From positions 18,998,577 through 19,062,576 of the forward strand of contig NC_092582.1 of assembly GCF_037975245.1 (NCBI RefSeq): a DNA stretch of 64,000 nt. The letters are read 5' to 3'. Positions 14,301 through 29,300 of the stretch are shown piece by piece. Within the stretch, counting starts at the first letter, position 1; every line of letters begins with the position of its first letter. A model generated the notes under the pieces. The model was not told the DNA's origin, searched no databases, and saw only the letters and a list, made by a program, of their open reading frames with translations. The DNA comes from Apostichopus japonicus. Its lineage: Eukaryota > Echinodermata > Holothuroidea > Aspidochirotida > Stichopodidae. The position numbers and the translations under genes are program-made.

Positions 14301-17300
14301 TCTTTATGTTTGGTAAAACTCGCTTTGAAATGTACACTTAGGGTTTTACTATAAATGCTAGGAGTACACAACATGATGAAATGTGAACTGGGATTATACT
14401 ATGGGTGCAGGGCTTGCACCACTAGGGTGCTAAAAGGGTACTTATTTTTGTAAGCCAGATGGATCGGAGGTGTGCATCTGTTGAAATGGGGCAGGTACAG
14501 TACAGTAGGAGAGGAGTGAAGCCTAACCAGTGATTGCCAAACACTTAAAATGTAACACAAATGCTGTACCTGTGTGAGACATCTGAACCTCCTGGTCATC
14601 TTCTGAGTCACCGCTCGCAAAAGTTGAACCGCTGTTGCTTCGCTGAAATCGCTTTGAAGATGGTGGTCCCATGCTGCCCTCGCTTAGTTGGTCAGTTGAA
14701 TCTATGGGATGAATAAGAGGACCGAGATGGACATCTTGAGAGATGAAAATAGTTGGTTTTCGTCTCTGTACAGTACCTCCTGCTTCACTTTACTGTACAG
14801 TAATTTACTGTACAGGACTGTTGTGTAATGTACTGTACAGTACACAACAGTCCTGTACAGTACTGTACAGGACTGTACAGGACTGTTGAGTACTGTAAGC
14901 ACTATACTGTTCTGTACAGTTCTTTACTATACTTTACTGTACAGGGCTATTTTGTATTGTACATTACTGTACTAGAGGAAAATCTACTGTAGTCTGAATG
15001 GAAAGGAACACATTCTAAGCATAAATATATAAATTTGCATCAATTTCCTAAAATACAGTATCAAGATCTTGATATTTAAAATTGTCACAGTTTGTACGAT
15101 ACAGTATGTGAACTTGAAGTGAGCAGGTTTGATGTCATAGTAGCACACTGACAGCAAACCTGCTTTGTCATACTTTATGTTTTGTGATATTGTTGACATT
15201 GGATCAGATAGAGTTCCGAGTTTACCTAAGGGGATGTGAAGTTAACAATATACCGATGATGGTTGTCTATTCATACCGAGAAGCATCCCAATTTTGAAGT
15301 ACAAATTTGAGAAAATTGAAATTTTAAAGAAAAATCATACAAACAAATTTGTTATTGTGCTTCTATGACATCACACCTGTTTGATCCAGATCAGTAATGC
15401 TGCAAAACATGTTGACTTCAGAACATTATCATTTCGAAAACAGTACATATCAATCGAATTCATATTTCAGGAGGATGGGACACCTTTCAACTGAATTGTA
15501 CAGACGGATAGATAGGTTAAGAGACCTACTCCTATGGCATAAGCCTCATAGACTTGGAGCATACTGCATATTGAGTTAATGATACCAACTGTTGCATCAT
15601 TACACCAGGTGATGTTTAATAATGCCTCGAGTGCATTTACTTATCGTCTATACCGTTTCCATCTTTTTAAATGGATGTCGAATAAAAGCGCTGAGTTATG
15701 TTGAATACTAACAGGTGATGATGCAACCTATTATCAAATATTGAATCCTCAGTATATGCAGTCAAATCAAATATAATATATAGATATAGATATATAAATA
15801 CATACATATACACTCACCAGAATCATATCCTCGTCTGTGCTTAAGACCACCCATTCTCCTCTTGTGCTGACCAAAGTGAGTATTGGTTTTAGGCTTCGCA
15901 GATTTACGGGCTTTCCCTTTGAAACAGGCGAAGGGAATCGGGTATTTCGATGGGTCAAATTCTAGTCCGTCCGCATCCACCACGACGACGTCCACTTCGG
16001 ATTCCTGAATGGGTTTACTCGGAGGAGAGTTGGTAATAGCAGATTCCTCTATTGTCTCTCTGGTCACCACGTCGATGACAGAGTCTGTGGTCGATTCTGG
16101 CACATGTGTCGTCGTCGTATCTTTGGCGACGATACCGGACATGGGACTGTCCACGTTGAGGACGACTGCCTCGGGAATCTCACGGCTCAACGTCTGTGGT
16201 ATGCCACCACCCCGTCCTCTCCTGGCTACATTCTTGTATCGGCTTCTAGCGGTGGAACCCCTCCTCCTTGACCCCCTGAATCCCCCTCTCCTGACAAGTT
16301 TCACAGGAGATTCGTTCGCCAGAGTTGTTTGATCCATCAGTGGAATGTGGTTGCTGGAGATATTTATGACCAGGGGAGACAGGACTCCTTCGTCACTTTG
16401 CAACGAACCGTCGCTGACTTCCATCTTTGGGAGACCCTTCCTGGCGGTGCTTCCTTTACGATGAGTCCATCTCCCTCTTCCCCTGATCTTGGACCTTGGC
16501 TTCAGTTTTCCTCTCCCTCTTACTTTATTTTTACCTCTCAGACTACCCCCTCTGCCACCCCTCCTGGCAGCTAGCCCTTTCATCCCTCTCGAGCGGCCTC
16601 CACTCCTACCCCTGTGAGCAGCTCTCCCTAGAGACTCGTAACGGTCGGAGGCCTCTAAAAATTTGTGCTTGATCTTCCTCTTTGGTCTGACTGGCTGTAT
16701 AAGTTTTCCAGCAGTGGGTTGCTTAGTAGCAACGTCACCTTCCTTCCTCTGGTTAGATGTATTGACCTCTTGCTCTAGGCTGTGGCCTACGGTACTTGCT
16801 TCAGAGACTCCAACGTTGACCTTCTTTAAATCCGGCAAGGATTCTTGATGGTTTAACATGGCTGTTGCAGTATCGCCCTCTGGCAACAGGGTAGGAGGTT
16901 TTGCAGTGTCTACCGAACCTTCCTCTCGGACGCTGGCCTTTGCTCCTTCTAGTGCAGCTGGTCTTGTGGCATCTGTGATTTTCGGAGGTGAGTTATCGTG
17001 GGCCTGGGCGACTACTACCTGGTTCTCCGCATCTTCTGTAGACATTGTCCTGTTTTCATCTGGTTTCGAAGATTCTACTATTCTATCAGATTCACCATCT
17101 TGGCCAGCCTGGCTTTCTCCTACCTCACCTTGGTTTTTCCTCTTCTTCTTCTTGCGCCCCTTTCTCAGTTTCTTCTCCGTCGATTCCTCCCCTCCTCCTT
17201 CGTTCTCTGATTGTGAGGTAGTACCCTCTGACTCTGAGGCCTGGACTACAGCAAGCCTAGGATCTACCAATGGTAACAAATCTAATTTCTCTTGGCCTTT

Positions 17301-20300
17301 GGAGTCTATCTGTGAGGCTGGTTGGGGCGATGCAAGGTCGTCCCCCTTGTTACTCTTTGGTGCACCGACGTTACCCGATCCTCTCGCCATCGAGATACTG
17401 GTGGGCAAGCTGGCCACCACAGTAGTACCGTTGGTAGACAGGGCAGGAACTGTAGCTAGAAGCACTGTTTGCTTCCCGGTAGCAGGCACCGTCGTGGGGG
17501 AGCTGACCAGCAAGAGGACGGGTACTCCACCTGCGCTTCCAGTGTTATTTGCCACAGGAAGGGCTCTGACAGGAGCCAACACTTTTGCAGGAGCGCCATC
17601 TCCTACGTCGACCGCTTCGCTGTCCTTGGGTTTGTTTGGCTTTGCTACCTCTGCGGTTTCCGGTGAGCCACCCGCCGCCTCAAGGACCTCTCTGTTTTGG
17701 TCGGAGAGACTCTGGCCTTGGTTCTTCATGTGGGCCAGGAGATGTTCGACGTATTGCTTGCCGACCGGCCGGCCGGTTTTCCTGGCACTTCCAGGAGCGA
17801 TGAGCTTGTCCGGTTGGGATGGCTGATCTGTTTGTCTGTCTGACTCGTTGTTGTTCTCTAACGTCTCCTTCGATGCATCCTTCGTCACAGACATGTCAAC
17901 AGGTTTGGTCGCTTCTTCTAAAGCGGCGGAAAGCTCTCGCTCAGAAGGTTTGGTAGCTCCTGGCTGAGAGACATCTGCTTGGGTTTCTACATTCTGCAAT
18001 AAACCAAACAAAAATGCTATTAATAACATCAGTGTGCACCCTTCAAGATCATCACTGTTGCAACAGACTATGCTCAGATGAGATGAATAATGATCGTTCT
18101 TGCTAAATTTTTCGTTTCTGTTCTTTTTCGGCTCAATCAACACTCCATATCTGATGATAATTTGGACAGTTTGGTTTCCTTCGGGACAACAAACTATGTG
18201 AAGTTTCACATTATTTTCAGATGGAGATTATTTTGTGGGACAAGCCCCCAAAACATGGAAAAAAACGACCCGAATATCACAAACAGGTACAAAATTTACT
18301 ACGTGCAGAGTCATGTAAATTACTCTGAAATTACGCGTACACCTTTAAATGTTCTAAAAAATAAGCTGAATTGTGCACACATTTACTTCATTACTGTACT
18401 TGTGCAGAAAATAAACTTGTCCCATTAAAGCAAAACGTTTGAAGGGGTGGCAGTGAAATGCTCATTAATGTTTTAATTTTGAAATACCAATAGTTTACTA
18501 TCTGGCATATTTGAGGTTTCACCGATGACCCGTAAAAATGTTCATCTCTCTCCTCCCCATCTGTGTTCTCTTTAGTAAGAGACTGCCTGTATGCAGTTCA
18601 TTATTTGACGTATTGATCCCGACAAACTTTTAGTTTTGGTTAGATTTAAAACTCTCATTGTATTTGAGTTCATTCATTCTGTTAAGTGTGTATTCAGAAG
18701 TACACACATTTTGTTGCGTCACTTATTCTATTTCTTGCTTAAATTATTTTTAATATTTTTCTATTTTTATTTTATTTTACTTCCTTTCTGGCATGGGCGT
18801 ATTCTACTTTCTTAAGTCATGAGTATTCTTAGAACACTTCCTTTCACAAATACGCATACCGCATATATAAGTTAATCATATATGTACATACTGTACAGTA
18901 TGTATGATGGTACACGCTAAATTCGAAATAGTAAGGATATTCCTGCTATTTTAACAGAAATCACTGTGATGATGATCGTGATGATTTTGCTCACTGGTTA
19001 TAGTTCTATCAATCTAGAATATATGATTTCATAGATGGGATGACCACATTCCCACAGAAAATAGAAAGAACTATACTTGTGAAGGTAGAGATTCAGACTG
19101 CTTGAATCCATAACTTCGCGCAAGCAATGAAGAATACGAAATTGTATTCTTCTACCACTTCAAGAGAGGAATTGGTCCACAGAGATTGTATTCACATTTT
19201 CTGTTTGCTAGATTACATTATCATTTGTTGTCTTTATTCTCACTAAAGTACTGAATATGCATTGAGTCCCAACACTGACATATAATAATAATAATAATAT
19301 TAATAATAATAATAATAATAATAATAATGGACATTTATAATGCGCCGGTATCCGTCAAAAAAAGACGCTCATGGCGCAGTGACACAAACAGTGCGACAGC
19401 AAAACAATAAACAGTAAGCATAGTACAAGACAAAAATGCAAGCAAAATGGGCAACAGTGAACAATTAAACAGTTTTCATCAGATGAGTCTTGAGAGAGCA
19501 TTTAAAAGAAGCAAGAGATGGACTGTGTTTTACATGTTCTGGAAGGCTTATCCACAGAGAAGGGGCAGCAGCAGCAAAAGCTCTTTTCCCCCATGAGTGA
19601 TTTGAGCGATTTCCACAGAGAGTAATTTATTGTGTGATCTCATGAAACTGCGATTTGCGTGATATGGTTGCAGAAGTTTTCTGACAGGTAGAATGGCAAA
19701 GTTCTAACAAAATAGCGATATAATATGTAAAGGAAAAAGAAACCCTGAAACTTGCACAAAATATACATTTGCAACAGACACTCGATCAATCATGGGTCTT
19801 TCAATGAAAGCAGCATTGACGCTAGAACTGAAAGTTAAGTTGTCAAAATAAAAGCGTGTCCAATGGTCCATTAATCGGCTACAAATCAGTTGGGACCCCT
19901 ACAGTTGTTAAAGGGACTAGCCTGGTTGGCCTCATACTGTATCAGTAACTGTGAAGATGTCAATAATAATAAGCAAATTCCTCAAAAGATTCAAACAGCT
20001 TACCCTGCAAGGAAATCATATTCCATTTGGGAGATACTCACAGATGTAATATTTCTACACACACAAAGCTGAATGACTTGATCAAGTCTAAATATGACAT
20101 TATCGAGCCCAATGTTCTTCACTTTCTCATATTTTCTCTTTATTGATTTAATACAATCTATATTTTCCATAACGGATATGAGTTTTGCATATGCTCAATC
20201 TAAAATAGTGAACCCTCTGAAACATGTACTAATCACGGTATTGGTTTCAGTGTCAAACTACAGTAGTAACAATATACCTTGAGAAATGAAAAAAAAGGGG

Positions 20301-23300
20301 GAAAAAAAGGAGAAATTTAAACGGTTTTGGATCCTAGTGACACAGACATCTAATTTAAACTAGGATAACTCCCAGATGGAACAAGATTTTCCTTAGCTGT
20401 TTGGGGAGAGATGTTTTTGACAAAGGTCCCTGTCAATATTATCAGCCGAAGATGGTTGGTTTTGCGTCCCATTTAAATTCTACTTAAGTTACTTTGGTGG
20501 AAAAATCTAGGAGGGTATCCTAATATGATCTAAAGTATTGCCACCTTATCTTGAATAACACATAGAAGAGTAGGTGAGGTTAAATTTGTTGTCCTAATGC
20601 AAGAGGCTACTTTCGGTAACTGTAAGATCGAACAGTGTTGGTTTGCTCAGATTTCTTCAGATCACATGGGTTTAGAAGCCCATCGTATAGTATTGTAACA
20701 GATGACCTAGAAATGATCCAACTCTGCGGTTTGTTTTCTTCCAAACGAACAAAATGGATGACCCTCTCAGAAATTGCAGACATAGTATTGTATAATTTTA
20801 GTAACAAAAGTGCACAGCCAGCTTTGCATATTTACAGAGACAAAAGTTACTGCATCTCATTCTGTTTACACACATTGGACAATGCCCTGAGCAAACTACT
20901 GTAAACAGAGGTAACTAAACTACTGTAGTTAAACAACTGCTACGGTACGGCTCTTATATAGTCTATACTGTAACTGGTTACTAAACTAGTTATACAACTA
21001 CTATGGTAAAGGCTGTTATGCACTGTACACTGTAACTGGTTAATAAACTAGTTATATAACTGATATGGTACAGTTGTTATACAGTCTATACTGTAACTGG
21101 TTAATAATCTAGTTATACAACTGATATGGTACTGCTGTTATGCAGTATGCTGTAACTGGTTAATAAACTAGTTGAACAAATGCTACAGTACAGCTCTTAT
21201 ACAGTCTATACTGTAACTGGTAACTAAACTAGTTAAACAACTGCTAAGATACGGCTGTCATACAGTCTATACTGTAACTCGTTACTAAACTAGTTAAACA
21301 ACTGATACGGTACTGCTGTTATGCAGTATATGCTGTAACTGGTTAATAAACTAGTTCAACAACTGCTACGTACGCTGTTATGCACTATACACTGTAACTG
21401 GTTAATTAACTAGTTCAACAACTGCTACGGTACTGCTGACATACAGTATACACAGTACTGTAACTAGTTACTAAACTAGTTCTACAACTGCTAAGGTATT
21501 GCTGTGATACAGTTTATACTGTGACTGGTTACTAAAAACCTTTGCAGTGAGCAGTTTTAAAGACTGCATGTACATTTTGTGTACAATATACAGTAGTATG
21601 TACTGCATACTGTATGTATCCTGCAGCACATCAGAGCATCACCTGCACTACTTTTAAGAATACTACTTTGCAGGTATTCCTTCCCAATCCCATATCTGAG
21701 TATTTTTAAGCATTGCAATTAAATGTTCCTTTCAGTCATTTACATCTTTTTTTTTCTGGTGCTTATACTGGTACTTAAACTGATAAATATGATTGTTTAG
21801 TATCAGTAATATTCAAATACCTTAATCTATATTTCTTGACATTTTCTTTTTCTTTATTTATTTATTTTTTCACATGGCAAATTTAACAATGTCATCCTGG
21901 TATTCTTAGCATGACTTTCTCTTGCAATTGAACAAGCAAGTTATGAATATTCAAATATGCTAATTATAAAGCATACATGTACAGTATATCTTTGAAATAT
22001 TGGTCATGAATCAGAAAGTCCAATTAGAATCTAGGCAGCTATAAGGCATGCATATATTATACTGCCTACTGCACACTCAATGTGTTCAGCTTCAGAGGTC
22101 ACTGATTTGTGTGTACAACAGGGAAGACCTGTTACACGCCTACACACCTCTGTATGTACAGTATACAGTAGTATGGAATCATACAGTATATATAGCATCA
22201 CACTGCACTTGACAATCAGTGTGTGTACAGTTGACAGGCAAGAAAGCAAACTGAAAAATATATGACAGGGATATTAACTCTTTAAAGTTTTAGTAAAAAT
22301 GCTGAAAAATAAAACAAGGTTCAAATTAAAGGAGCCAACCGTCAGACCTTATCAAACCACGAACAATAAGAATTCACACAAAAGACATCAAAATGAACAA
22401 ACTAATTTGATACATTATCCAGTAGACATGTTAACTAGTAGACAACTTATACAGCACTTTATTTATCTTTACCTCACATGTAGGGTCAACATCAATTACT
22501 CCCTAGGCAAACTGTATCTGAAATGTTTCTCAAGCAGTAAAATATGAAATCACTGAACAGAAATGATCATATAAATGCTACATGTACATGTACAGTACTA
22601 AAGTATTCAAATAAAGAATGCTGCTTTAATTTACAAGCTTAAGGCATGGATAATCTGGATAACATTTTCAATTCTACTTGATACTAAAATCCTGTGATAT
22701 ACAGAAAAATGTAAAGCAGGTCATTAGCTTAAATATATACTAGTCGAGTTGCCGATATGTAAAATAATGTCTAGACGAAGGAATAATGGCAAAAGAATGG
22801 ATTAATTACAAGCTGATTAACAGTCATGCAGGTAGAAACCTAGGATCTTAGCTCAAATCTTATATTGAAATAATGCTTGGTAGATTTGGCCAACTGATGA
22901 CAGTTTATCGCTAGTACCTGCAAAATTAATTTAAAAGGCTTTCTCTACCAGAGAAAAATATCTGTCTTGGTTTAAATATTAATATCATTGCATCAGGCGA
23001 TACAAACATACATCACAGATATTTTTCAACAACCATTTGTATCAATGGCAAATGAACAGATAAAAACCTGACACACTCAAACACGATACGCTGGTGACTA
23101 TGTACAGGTATATCAGTGTTGAATGTCAAAACCTCATATGTACAGTAGACATACAGTAGAAGTGGCCTGCAGACACTTTATTTTTTTTTTTAGTGTGTTT
23201 TTGCTTTGCTTTGATCAATCTTGGTAGGTTTCTAATACAACTTTCCAGTAGTAGATAAATTTGACACTTATCTGTATGAGGAAGACACTAATTCTCACTA

Positions 23301-26300
23301 TATAAGGAATTCACTTCCAGCATTTTTACCCCCTTCAGCCGGCCACACAATGCCCAAAAGGACCCTTACAAGACTCAACCGTCCAGACCTAGTTCGATAG
23401 AGGTCACGACCTCGTAGTCTTGAAACGGAGCCCAGAACACGGAACAACTCATAAGCAGACACGACGACTGCTTTCTGCTAACGAACGTTGCTCATTTTTA
23501 AGGTCGCATACAAACTTACTTTCCTGCGAAAGTAACTTTTTGGTGAGTTTTTGTTGTGAATACTGCCGACTGTCAGTCTAAGGTAACGGGTTATAATTTC
23601 AGCTACAGTTTGCACTGGATATTGACCACGGTCTGTTGGTGTCTAACCCATAACAGTTTACAGAAGACACATGAATATACAGTACATTTATGTATATATA
23701 GAGACATATAATTATGTAGACATCATAATAATGTATGAAGACATATGTAAGTATATGCATCACATTTACATTTGATGGCTGTTCCAAACTTTCCATTTTG
23801 CATAATTAATCTGTTGATCAACTTGTCAATTAGGAGTGGTCGCATGGTGTTATCCACATGTTTACACTGTACAGTGCAGTAAATCCAGTTGTCGGAGTAT
23901 ATATCAGACGTTATGGTCAGCATGACAGGATGTGTTCTTGACCAATGCAAAATATATCTTTAAAATTTTGGCCGGATGATAAAGTCCTTTTTGGTGCTTT
24001 TGCCGATGTTCTTGAAACGTGCTTGAAATTAAAGCATCTTCGTTTACTTTATCTCAGTTCTTAATGACTTTGTCATTGCCCCTGACAGAATTTGATCTTC
24101 GTTTGATATCTATTCCATCTTATGACTTCTTTCAAAATTAGCATTAACCTTGACGTGTTTAAATCTTAAGTTTTTCTAAATCGATACAGCAGGTCGCGCT
24201 AACTTAGGATAATTTGCCTTTCATGGTAGTGGAGATACACAGCCGTTGGTGGAGTAATATATGATAAATTGATACCAAACAACAGCAGACAAAAGTTATA
24301 ACACCAATGTGTGCGGTCATGCCCTACACATAAATTACATCCTGTTCATAATACCCAAAATTTACACAAGTGTATGTACAAGCAATATTGTTGTGCAGAA
24401 TACACAACAGTGACCACAGTGTGAAAAACCTTAAACACACTACTTACTGAGTCTGACATTGAAGAAAAAACATAATACTTCACATCACAACACAGTAAAA
24501 TCATAACAAAAGGGAAACAACACTATTGCTCCAAAATAAGTTGGGAAGATCTTATAGACAAAAGAAATTACACCAATGTGTGCAGTCATACCATACACAT
24601 AAACTACATCCTGTTCATAATACATACAATTTACACAAGTATACGTCGTACATTGTAGCAATATATTATTATATTTTAATATTTTATTTGTGCAGAATAC
24701 ACAACAGTGACCAGTATGGAAAACCTTAAACACACTACATAATTGAGTCTGACATTGAAGAGAAAACATAATACTTCAGATCACAACACAGTAAAATCAT
24801 AGCAAAAGGGAAACAACACTATTGCTCCAAAATAAGTTGGGAAGATCTAAAATGGTCACACACACAGTCAAAGTTCAAGCCATTTGTTGCTCAAAACAAA
24901 CAAAATTAGTTACATTACCATACATTTGACTTTGTACTACTGTAGATGAACTACTTACAGGTTCTATTTTCAAATAAGTGGTCAAAAAATGTGGCAGTTT
25001 CAGTGTGTCCCCAAGACACAGTGAAGGCCTATCAGTTAGGCATTTTCTGAATTATTTTAGGTCCTTTTTATTCAATATTAAATATCAAGAAACAAGACAA
25101 ACTAAATGTTCATTGATTATACCAGATACTTATTATATACAAATATTACATAAAATATAAACATAAAATAATATAAAATGTGGAGAACTCTTTATACTGT
25201 AATATCACCTTTTTATTTTATCACAATGGTAGATTATTGTGTGTTTGATTCTGTGTGCTGTAATCATGCAAACTTAGACACCCTTCAGTGATTTATGGAA
25301 CTGACCTATATATACAGTAATAACATTCAACTATTTTATCTCACAACACAAAGGTGTAAGTTAAGTTGATAAAGTCTGTGAGTGTTAGGCAGACTCAGTA
25401 GTAATGGCAATAACATGCATCCCTTATACTGTACTATACTGCAGTTGGTTATTATCACAGACGACCTACACTACGGTAGGTTCACCTCATATGAAAGGCT
25501 ACTGTACCTACAGTACTGTACAGTAGGTTCACCTCATACTGTATGAAGGAGACCTACACTACGGTAGGTACACCTCATATGAAAGACTACCTACGGTACG
25601 GTAGGGTTCACCTCAAATGAAAAGCAACCTACAGTACGCTAGGTTCACCTCAAATGAAAAGTAACCTACACTACGGTAGGTTCACCTAAAAATATGAAAA
25701 GCAACCTACCTGTACAATACGGTAGGTTCACCTTATACGAAAGGCTACAGGTCTACAGTACAGTATGGTAGGTTATCCTAGTATGAAGGCGTTGTACTTT
25801 TGCTTGATCATTCAAACATTCGTTGTGTTATGACTACAACAAACTGTGCATATTATTACTGTACATATTATTACTGTACATATTATTACTGTACATATTA
25901 TTACGGTACATATTATAACTGTACATATTATTACTGTGCATATTATTACTGTACATATTATTACTGTACATATTATTACTGTACATATTATTACTGTACA
26001 TATTATTACTGTACATATTATTACGGTACATATTATTACGGTACATATTATTAAGGTACATATTATTAAGGTACATATTATTACTGTACATATTATTACT
26101 GTACATATTATTACTGTACATATTATTACTGTACATATTATTACTGTACATATTATTACTGTACATATTATTACGGTACATATTATTACTGTACATATTA
26201 TTACTATACATATTATTACTGTACATAAGTTACATTCATGACCAAGCCATTGTGGCGGTATTACAACATGAACAATTACTGAACGGTAACATCTCATTAA

Positions 26301-29300
26301 CTGTCTCATGCCTTGTCAAGCTTTTACTTGTTGCTCACAGACTACGTAAATCTCTTGTATGATAGTGTTAGTTGTTTAGCAAAATTTTAAGCCAACTTTC
26401 TTAATTAAGCCAATTCATATTATTTTCGATCTACTGATATCACTTTGTATTATAACTTGGCTGGTTAAAAAAGAACATGAAATTGTTCACATTGCCTATT
26501 ACAAGCAATTAATATTATTATATGTGGATAACCAATGGAATGATAAATATTAATTACTCATTAAACCTTGCATTGGAGGAGGGAACGAACTAGGAGGATG
26601 TCTAAGAGACATCGACTCCAATTTTATTTTTTGAAATATTTGTTAACTTTGGTAAATATTGTTGACAAAATTAGAGCTGCGTTAAATGTACGTATCCTGT
26701 TTCCTTTACTATCACACTTTTGGAATGCATTTTGCAGCATGCAGCATGTTAGCCTAAGGGAAACCTATCCAGTGGATAATATAGTAGGTGCGTTAAGGTA
26801 GGGGAGAAACTAAAATCCCACAATAAAGGGGAGGAGTGGACGCATGTATGAGGGTGCAATCTTCTCTTTACGTTCTTCTTTTTCTTCTTGTTTAATTGTT
26901 ACTTCGTACCTTGTTTTGAGCACAATTCACCCCTGTACTATGACTTCTCTATGTTATTCAACTTAAGAACTTTCAAGTGTGAAATAACTACCTAACTAAA
27001 TAAAAGAATTTTGACCTGTTTTGTGTTTCAATGCTAATTCCATACAATAAGTCTACAAGACTGTACAAAAGTGGCTTATACTGTATATAGAAACAAGTTT
27101 CTGATCAATATATGTCGTTAGCAACTTCCCCAAATATGCTAGAATGTCAATAATGGTCACTCATGCTCAAACAAGAATTTTAATTGCAAGCCACAAAGAA
27201 TTTCCTTTAATTTAGTAAATTATCTAATTATTGAACCATTCTCAACATCTGGAAATAAGTTGGAAGGTCACACAACCTCTGTTAAAGAACTTTTGAAATC
27301 TTTTAGGAGGTTTCGTTTGTGTGTAAATTACTGGGATATATACTGTTGATTTTTAAAGGAATACCGTTGTTGATGAAACTTGTGACTCACCCATGTTACT
27401 AATATCCCACTTTCACATTGGTTACTGTAGTGTGTATCTGTATTATTATTGTTACTGTTACTGTAACTGTTACTATTACTGTTTATATTAGTGAACAGTA
27501 GTACATGTATGTAGTTACACAGAATTTTTATCTTCTGCTCACTGTGCATTCTACAATTCTTAACTTTGTTGTGTAGCAATTACAGTATATACTTAAGCTG
27601 AAACAAATGATACAGAGTTTTACTAAACAATACAAGATTATCTAACACACACATAAACAGATAGTGTGAAATAAGCAAGCATTACTTTTCTGTCCATGCT
27701 AACACTGATTGCAATTAAGAAAATTGACATGGGATACAGTACTGTACATGTGATGCCTTAATGCAAGTATGCAAATGTAAGCCTGTATCATAAGCTTACT
27801 GTAGATGCCCATATTACATACAGTACATGTATGAAGAACATGAAACATGCTGACAGTTATTTGGCATGCCAATTATTAAGTGCATGCATTTACATGGAAG
27901 AGGTTGTTATACATGGTTGGTGCACCCTTATTCAATAAAGAAAGTTAATAGTGGCATGCACAGTGCTGTATGTGTTTTGCACTGTGTATACTGTTTGATA
28001 GCTTCAACTGAGCTCCTGGTTAACAGCTCGGCTACAATCAGATAATGAATCATACAGTAGGCCTATTGTGGCTCACTGTAGGAATCATGGGTAAGCTTAT
28101 GTGCACTGTCAATGCCTATGGTGGCAATTATTACAAATGTACAAACACCAGTGAACACTCTCTCAAGTTTGGAAGGTTGAAAGAACCCAATTTCCCAAAA
28201 GAATCTTAACTCGGGCATGATTTACAGTGAATATTATACACAAAAGTGGGAACATCAATATATAAATATGTAATATACAGAAGTTAAACATTGTCTGAAG
28301 GGAACCGTAGACACAGTAGCAAAGTTATGAAACAAAATAGGTTTTTTTCAAATCTATAGCAATTCCCTCACAGCTTTGTTTTAAAGGTGACCGGAATACT
28401 CTATAAGACAAACAAACAGTTTCTATTTATTTGAAGAAATAAGGAGATTATATCACCTGCCTCATATTTATTTGAAGAAATAAGGAGAATATCACCTCAT
28501 ATTTACATTTCTAGTAGAAATTATCAATTTGTTATCCACTGACCTGGAATGCTGCTTTAAAGGAATGATCTAAAGGGATGATCAGGTGATCATTAGATAT
28601 CATTGTTCATTCATACTGTAGTCTTACCAATTTTTACCCACTTAAACCAAATATGTTCATATCTAACATCACACAGACTACAGCTTTGGATGATATCCAA
28701 CGGCACAGACAAATTTGTAATACGATGATACTTGAGACAATGAATTGTCACATTGTTGTGGTGATTCATCCTTCCTCAAGGCAAAACATTGATTTTGATG
28801 ATATTGTTTAGACTATGAAATACATATAAGATGCTTTCAGTTCCAGCTGTAGTTAAACACCAATTTTCTTTTATGTAAGAAATTAACCTTTTAAACATCA
28901 TGGGCCTAATCAAACAACGTGGCTTGGCAACACACAGCTGCATTTTAGCAATCTACAATGTGAAAGCAAGAGTTAATTTGCTGCCAGTACCTCCTTTGGC
29001 ATTAATTTTACACCGTCTTAAAACACTTGTAAAAAGTCTGAATTTAAATGTTTTGCTTATTGCTGTGCTTTCTGTGGGAAATCAAAAGAACAATTCTGAT
29101 ATATACATGGAGTGTTAGCTCAGTGGTTAACACCGGTGCCTTCCAATCACAAGGTCCCCAGTTCGAGTCACTCTAAGATTAATGTATGTCATCCAGTTAC
29201 AGAGTTGTCGACAATTGACAATTCATAATCATGGACGTTAAATATGAATGTAAGAGACTGACTTCGGTCAGCTTGCGGCTTTGATAAGCCAATGAGGCTT

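Noticed and set aside
14800-14900. microRNA precursor resembling miR-101 (TACAGTACTGT)
   Set aside because: The 11-mer similarity comes from the TACTGTACAG-rich repeat; the full mature sequence and a typical hairpin arm layout are not present.
16858-17826. 322-codon open frame on the plus strand
   Set aside because: It is antisense to EHMT exon 2, whose low-complexity codons leave the other strand free of stops. No domain or independent gene structure is seen.
25800-26309. Repeat proteins on both strands
   Set aside because: They are translation of the 15-bp minisatellite; frames are open on both strands simply because 15 is divisible by three.
29111-29175. Functional tRNA gene
   Set aside because: Boxes A and B are present, but no proper acceptor stem closes around them and the same sequence recurs four times with a SINE body and tail.
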